From contig WQUQ01000332.1 in assembly GCA_009782025.1 (NCBI GenBank), forward strand, positions 1 to 8,552: a stretch of DNA of 8,552 nt, read 5' to 3'. The DNA comes from Desulfobulbus sp. (GTDB lineage Bacteria; Pseudomonadota; Gammaproteobacteria; Burkholderiales; Rhodocyclaceae). Every line of letters begins with the position of its first letter. Within the stretch, counting starts at the first letter, position 1. Below, piece by piece: positions 7,129-8,552 of the stretch. The position numbers were made by a program, and so were the translations under genes. The notes beneath the pieces are model-generated. The model was not told the DNA's origin, did not search any database, and saw only the letters and a program-made list of their open reading frames with translations.

Positions 7129-8112
7129 ATGCGGGGCGTCCTGCTCGTCGCCCTGATTGGATCGTTGCTGATCCATCTCCTGGCGCTGTTCGGAATCCAT
7201 TTTGCATGGCGCGGCAACGAACCGGAGCCGGTCGTTTTGCAGGCCGAATTGCGCCCGCCCCCGCCGCCTCCGGCTGCCGCACCGCCGCCGCTTCCTCCCG
7301 CACCACGGCGTAACCCCAAACCGCCGCCCAAGCCGCAGCCAGCGCCAGTCGCCATCACCACCCCGGCAACCGAGACCGAGCCGCCGCCCCCCGACGAAAC
7401 AGCGGGGCCGGATTCGGAAACCGAGGCGCCTGCCGACGCCAGCGCCGACAATGTTCCGCCCGAGCCGGAAGCGCCGCCGCCCGCGCTGGCGATTCCGGCC
7501 AGCGGCAGCATCCATTTCGCCATCATCAAGGAATCGCTGGGGTTTCAGGTCGGCCGCGCCGAATATCAGTGGCAATTCGTCGATAACGGCAGCTACCTGC
7601 TGCGCGGCGTCAGCGAAACCAGCGGGCTGGTTGGCTTTTTCCGGCCCGTGCGACTGGAACTGGAGAGCCGTGGCCGGCTGGTGGCCGGCGGTCTGCGCCC
7701 GGAAACCTTCCGTAGCCGCCGCGCTGGCAAGGACGAGGAGGGCGCCGATTTCGACTGGGCCGCCGGTCAATTGCACCTGCTGCGCGACGGCAGTGAGCAC
7801 CCGCTGACATCCGGTGCCCAGGACATCCTGTCGCTCAATTACCAACTCGCCTATATCGGCGAACTGACCGCAGGCGCGGGCCTGGATGTCGCCACCGCCC
7901 GCCAATATGGCTGGCAGCAGATCGACGCGCTGGGCGAAGAAGACATCGAGGTGCCGGCGGGCCGCTTCCGCACCCTGCACCTGCGAGCGATGAGCGACAG
8001 CGTCACGGAAGTCTGGATTGCGCTCGATCATGGCCGCGTGCCGGTCAAAATCCGCTTTACCGACAAGAATGGCGACAGCTTCGTGCAAGTCGCCACGGAT
8101 TTGGGGTTTTGA
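7129..8112 (+). CDS. DUF3108 protein with TonB-like N-terminal anchor
   Basis: A 327-residue protein starting at the ATG 7 nt after purN; a TTG at 7102 would add 9 residues and overlap purN but is less likely. Residues 4-25 are one transmembrane helix containing SLLIH (S12, H16), the same Ser-x3-His spacing as the TonB transmembrane helix that engages ExbB/ExbD. A long Pro/Ala/Glu-rich spacer (about 43-140, with PPPPPP and KPPPKPQP) would cross the periplasm. The C-terminal half (about 145-327; VGRAEYQWQF, YLLRGVSETSGL, DILSLNYQLAY, VPAGRFRTLHL, VWIALDHGRVPVKI) fits the DUF3108 beta-rich domain of unknown function. The TonB C-terminal domain is absent. It is last in the DedA-lipoprotein-purN operon. 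Domain call is good, function is unknown. Confidence 0.88.
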   Translation: MRGVLLVALIGSLLIHLLALFGIHFAWRGNEPEPVVLQAELRPPPPPPAAAPPPLPPAPRRNPKPPPKPQPAPVAITTPATETEPPPPDETAGPDSETEAPADASADNVPPEPEAPPPALAIPASGSIHFAIIKESLGFQVGRAEYQWQFVDNGSYLLRGVSETSGLVGFFRPVRLELESRGRLVAGGLRPETFRSRRAGKDEEGADFDWAAGQLHLLRDGSEHPLTSGAQDILSLNYQLAYIGELTAGAGLDVATARQYGWQQIDALGEEDIEVPAGRFRTLHLRAMSDSVTEVWIALDHGRVPVKIRFTDKNGDSFVQVATDLGF

Positions 8113-8135
8113 GCAACGAGTCAGGCTTTCTTCAA

Positions 8136-8161
8136 GGGCCAGCCCTCGCGCCTTATGGCCC
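8136..8161 (+). terminator. Weak hairpin after the DUF3108 gene
   Basis: A 6-bp perfect stem GGGCCA/TGGCCC with a 14-nt loop, 24 nt past the last stop of the operon. There is no T-run, so it is at best a weak or Rho-assisted terminator. Confidence 0.2.
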
Positions 8162-8283
8162 AGGTCACGCGCACCGCGCACCACGCACCACAAATCGGGG
8201 AAGCATAATTCCATTACCCGAAAATCGCGCGAGTTGCGCGTAATTCCATTTCTCGTTCGTAACGACAACAAACCGCCGAGAAT

Positions 8284-8359
8284 CGTCATTCTGCGCGGAG
8301 CGAAGCGTAGTCGCAGAATCCACTTGCCGCACGGATTCCGCGACTACGCGCGGAATGAC
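8284..8359 (+). repeat. Third copy of the paired-hairpin repeat core
   Basis: Same plan as the cores at 2270-2335 and 3187-3252: CGTCAT, hairpin, ATCC, spacer, GGAT, hairpin, ATGAC. Hairpin one has stem ATTCTGCG (8288-8295) / CGCAGAAT (8312-8319) with a 16-nt loop, about 10 nt longer than in the other copies. Hairpin two has stem ATTCCGCG (8335-8342) / CGCGGAAT (8349-8356) with loop ACTACG. The MITE-like outer ends (CTAT...CCGGC...ATTAAA) are absent here, so the core exists independently of the 127-nt unit. Confidence 0.8.
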
Positions 8360-8430
8360 AAGATTGTATCGCCCGGCACGTTAATATTTACCGTTTGAAA
8401 TAGAAGTGGAATAACAAGGTGTTGCGCACG

Positions 8431-8552
8431 ATGCGTCTGGATGCCGGGTTGACGCCAGGGCGATTGCATTTATTCATCATGAACTGGTTTGATGCCCAAG
8501 AAGCTCATACGGAAGTCGTCATTCCAGGCGGCGAGTTTTCTTTTTTTGGTGA
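8431..8552 (+). CDS. Possible gene start, truncated by window end
   Basis: An open frame of 40 codons runs from ATG 8431 to the end of the window without a stop; an in-frame TAG lies upstream at 8401. The sequence begins MRLDAGLTPGRLHLF and includes NWFDAQEAHTEVVIPGGEF. AAGGTG at 8416-8421, 9 nt before the ATG, is an acceptable ribosome site; GTG 8419 is an alternative start. The DNA is less GC-rich than the operon upstream. I recognise no family, and the fragment is too short to exclude a chance frame. Confidence 0.4.
   Translation, partial: MRLDAGLTPGRLHLFIMNWFDAQEAHTEVVIPGGEFSFFG

Larger units (their letters stand above)
8113..8430 (+). other. Intergenic region with hairpins and short repeats
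   Basis: No convincing gene. After the DUF3108 stop comes a GGGCCA/TGGCCC inverted repeat (8136-8161), then GC-rich short iterations of GCACC and CACCAC (about 8168-8191), a 9-nt direct repeat AATTCCATT around 8206-8250 flanking GCGCGAGTTGCGCG, a small TCGTT/AACGA hairpin, and the paired-hairpin repeat at 8284-8359. DNA from about 8360 to 8420 is AT-rich and could hold the promoter of the next gene, but no box pair with good spacing was found. Confidence 0.6.

Noticed and set aside
6186..8289. Two long minus-strand open frames over purN and the DUF3108 gene
   Set aside because: They are low-complexity Gly/Ser/Arg/Ala-rich shadows of the proline-rich and GC-rich genes on the plus strand.
8168..8359. 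CRISPR-like array
   Set aside because: The repeats are palindromic, irregular in spacing and too few; there is no repeat-spacer periodicity.

Overview
This looks like a chromosomal window from a high-GC betaproteobacterium. The gene set (mutL and miaA on one strand; a DedA protein, a lipoprotein, purN and a DUF3108 protein on the other) and the MutL endonuclease motif with Met in place of Gln (DMHA, as in Neisseria) fit that class. Rhodocyclales is a guess, not a demonstration. No rRNA, tRNA or CRISPR array was seen.

Layout. (1) 1-423: 3' part of an RlpA-like double-psi beta-barrel gene, cut by the window edge. (2) 489-1076: an AT-richer two-gene toxin-antitoxin module (RelE/HigB-like toxin, then a BrnA/DUF4415-like antitoxin), convergent with miaA. 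(3) 5066 down to 1094 on the minus strand: mutL, a small AsmA/DUF748-like gene, and miaA. (4) 5111-8112 on the plus strand: a tightly packed operon of a DedA membrane protein, a lipoprotein of unknown function, purN, and a DUF3108 protein with a TonB-like N-terminus. (5) 8113-8430: intergenic DNA with a paired-hairpin repeat. (6) 8431-8552: start of a possible gene that leaves the window.

The most unusual structure is at 2246-3276. The AsmA-like gene sits between two 127-nt inverted repeats that agree at all but 6 positions by eye. Each repeat has its own imperfect terminal inverted repeats and two internal hairpins, so it resembles a MITE. The pair makes a cassette of about 1.03 kb with no transposase, placed between mutL and miaA, which are neighbours in many proteobacteria. 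The inner end of each repeat carries a good sigma70-like promoter pointing into the cassette, and the gene's Shine-Dalgarno sequence is formed across the repeat/cargo junction. Recombination between the arms would invert the gene yet rebuild the same promoter and ribosome binding site. A third copy of the hairpin core at 8284-8359 carries paired base changes that keep the stems intact.

Functionally the housekeeping genes serve mismatch repair (MutL), tRNA A37 modification (MiaA), purine synthesis (PurN), and envelope or lipid-carrier processes (RlpA-like, DedA, lipoprotein, AsmA-like, DUF3108). The toxin-antitoxin pair and the repeat cassette are the accessory parts.
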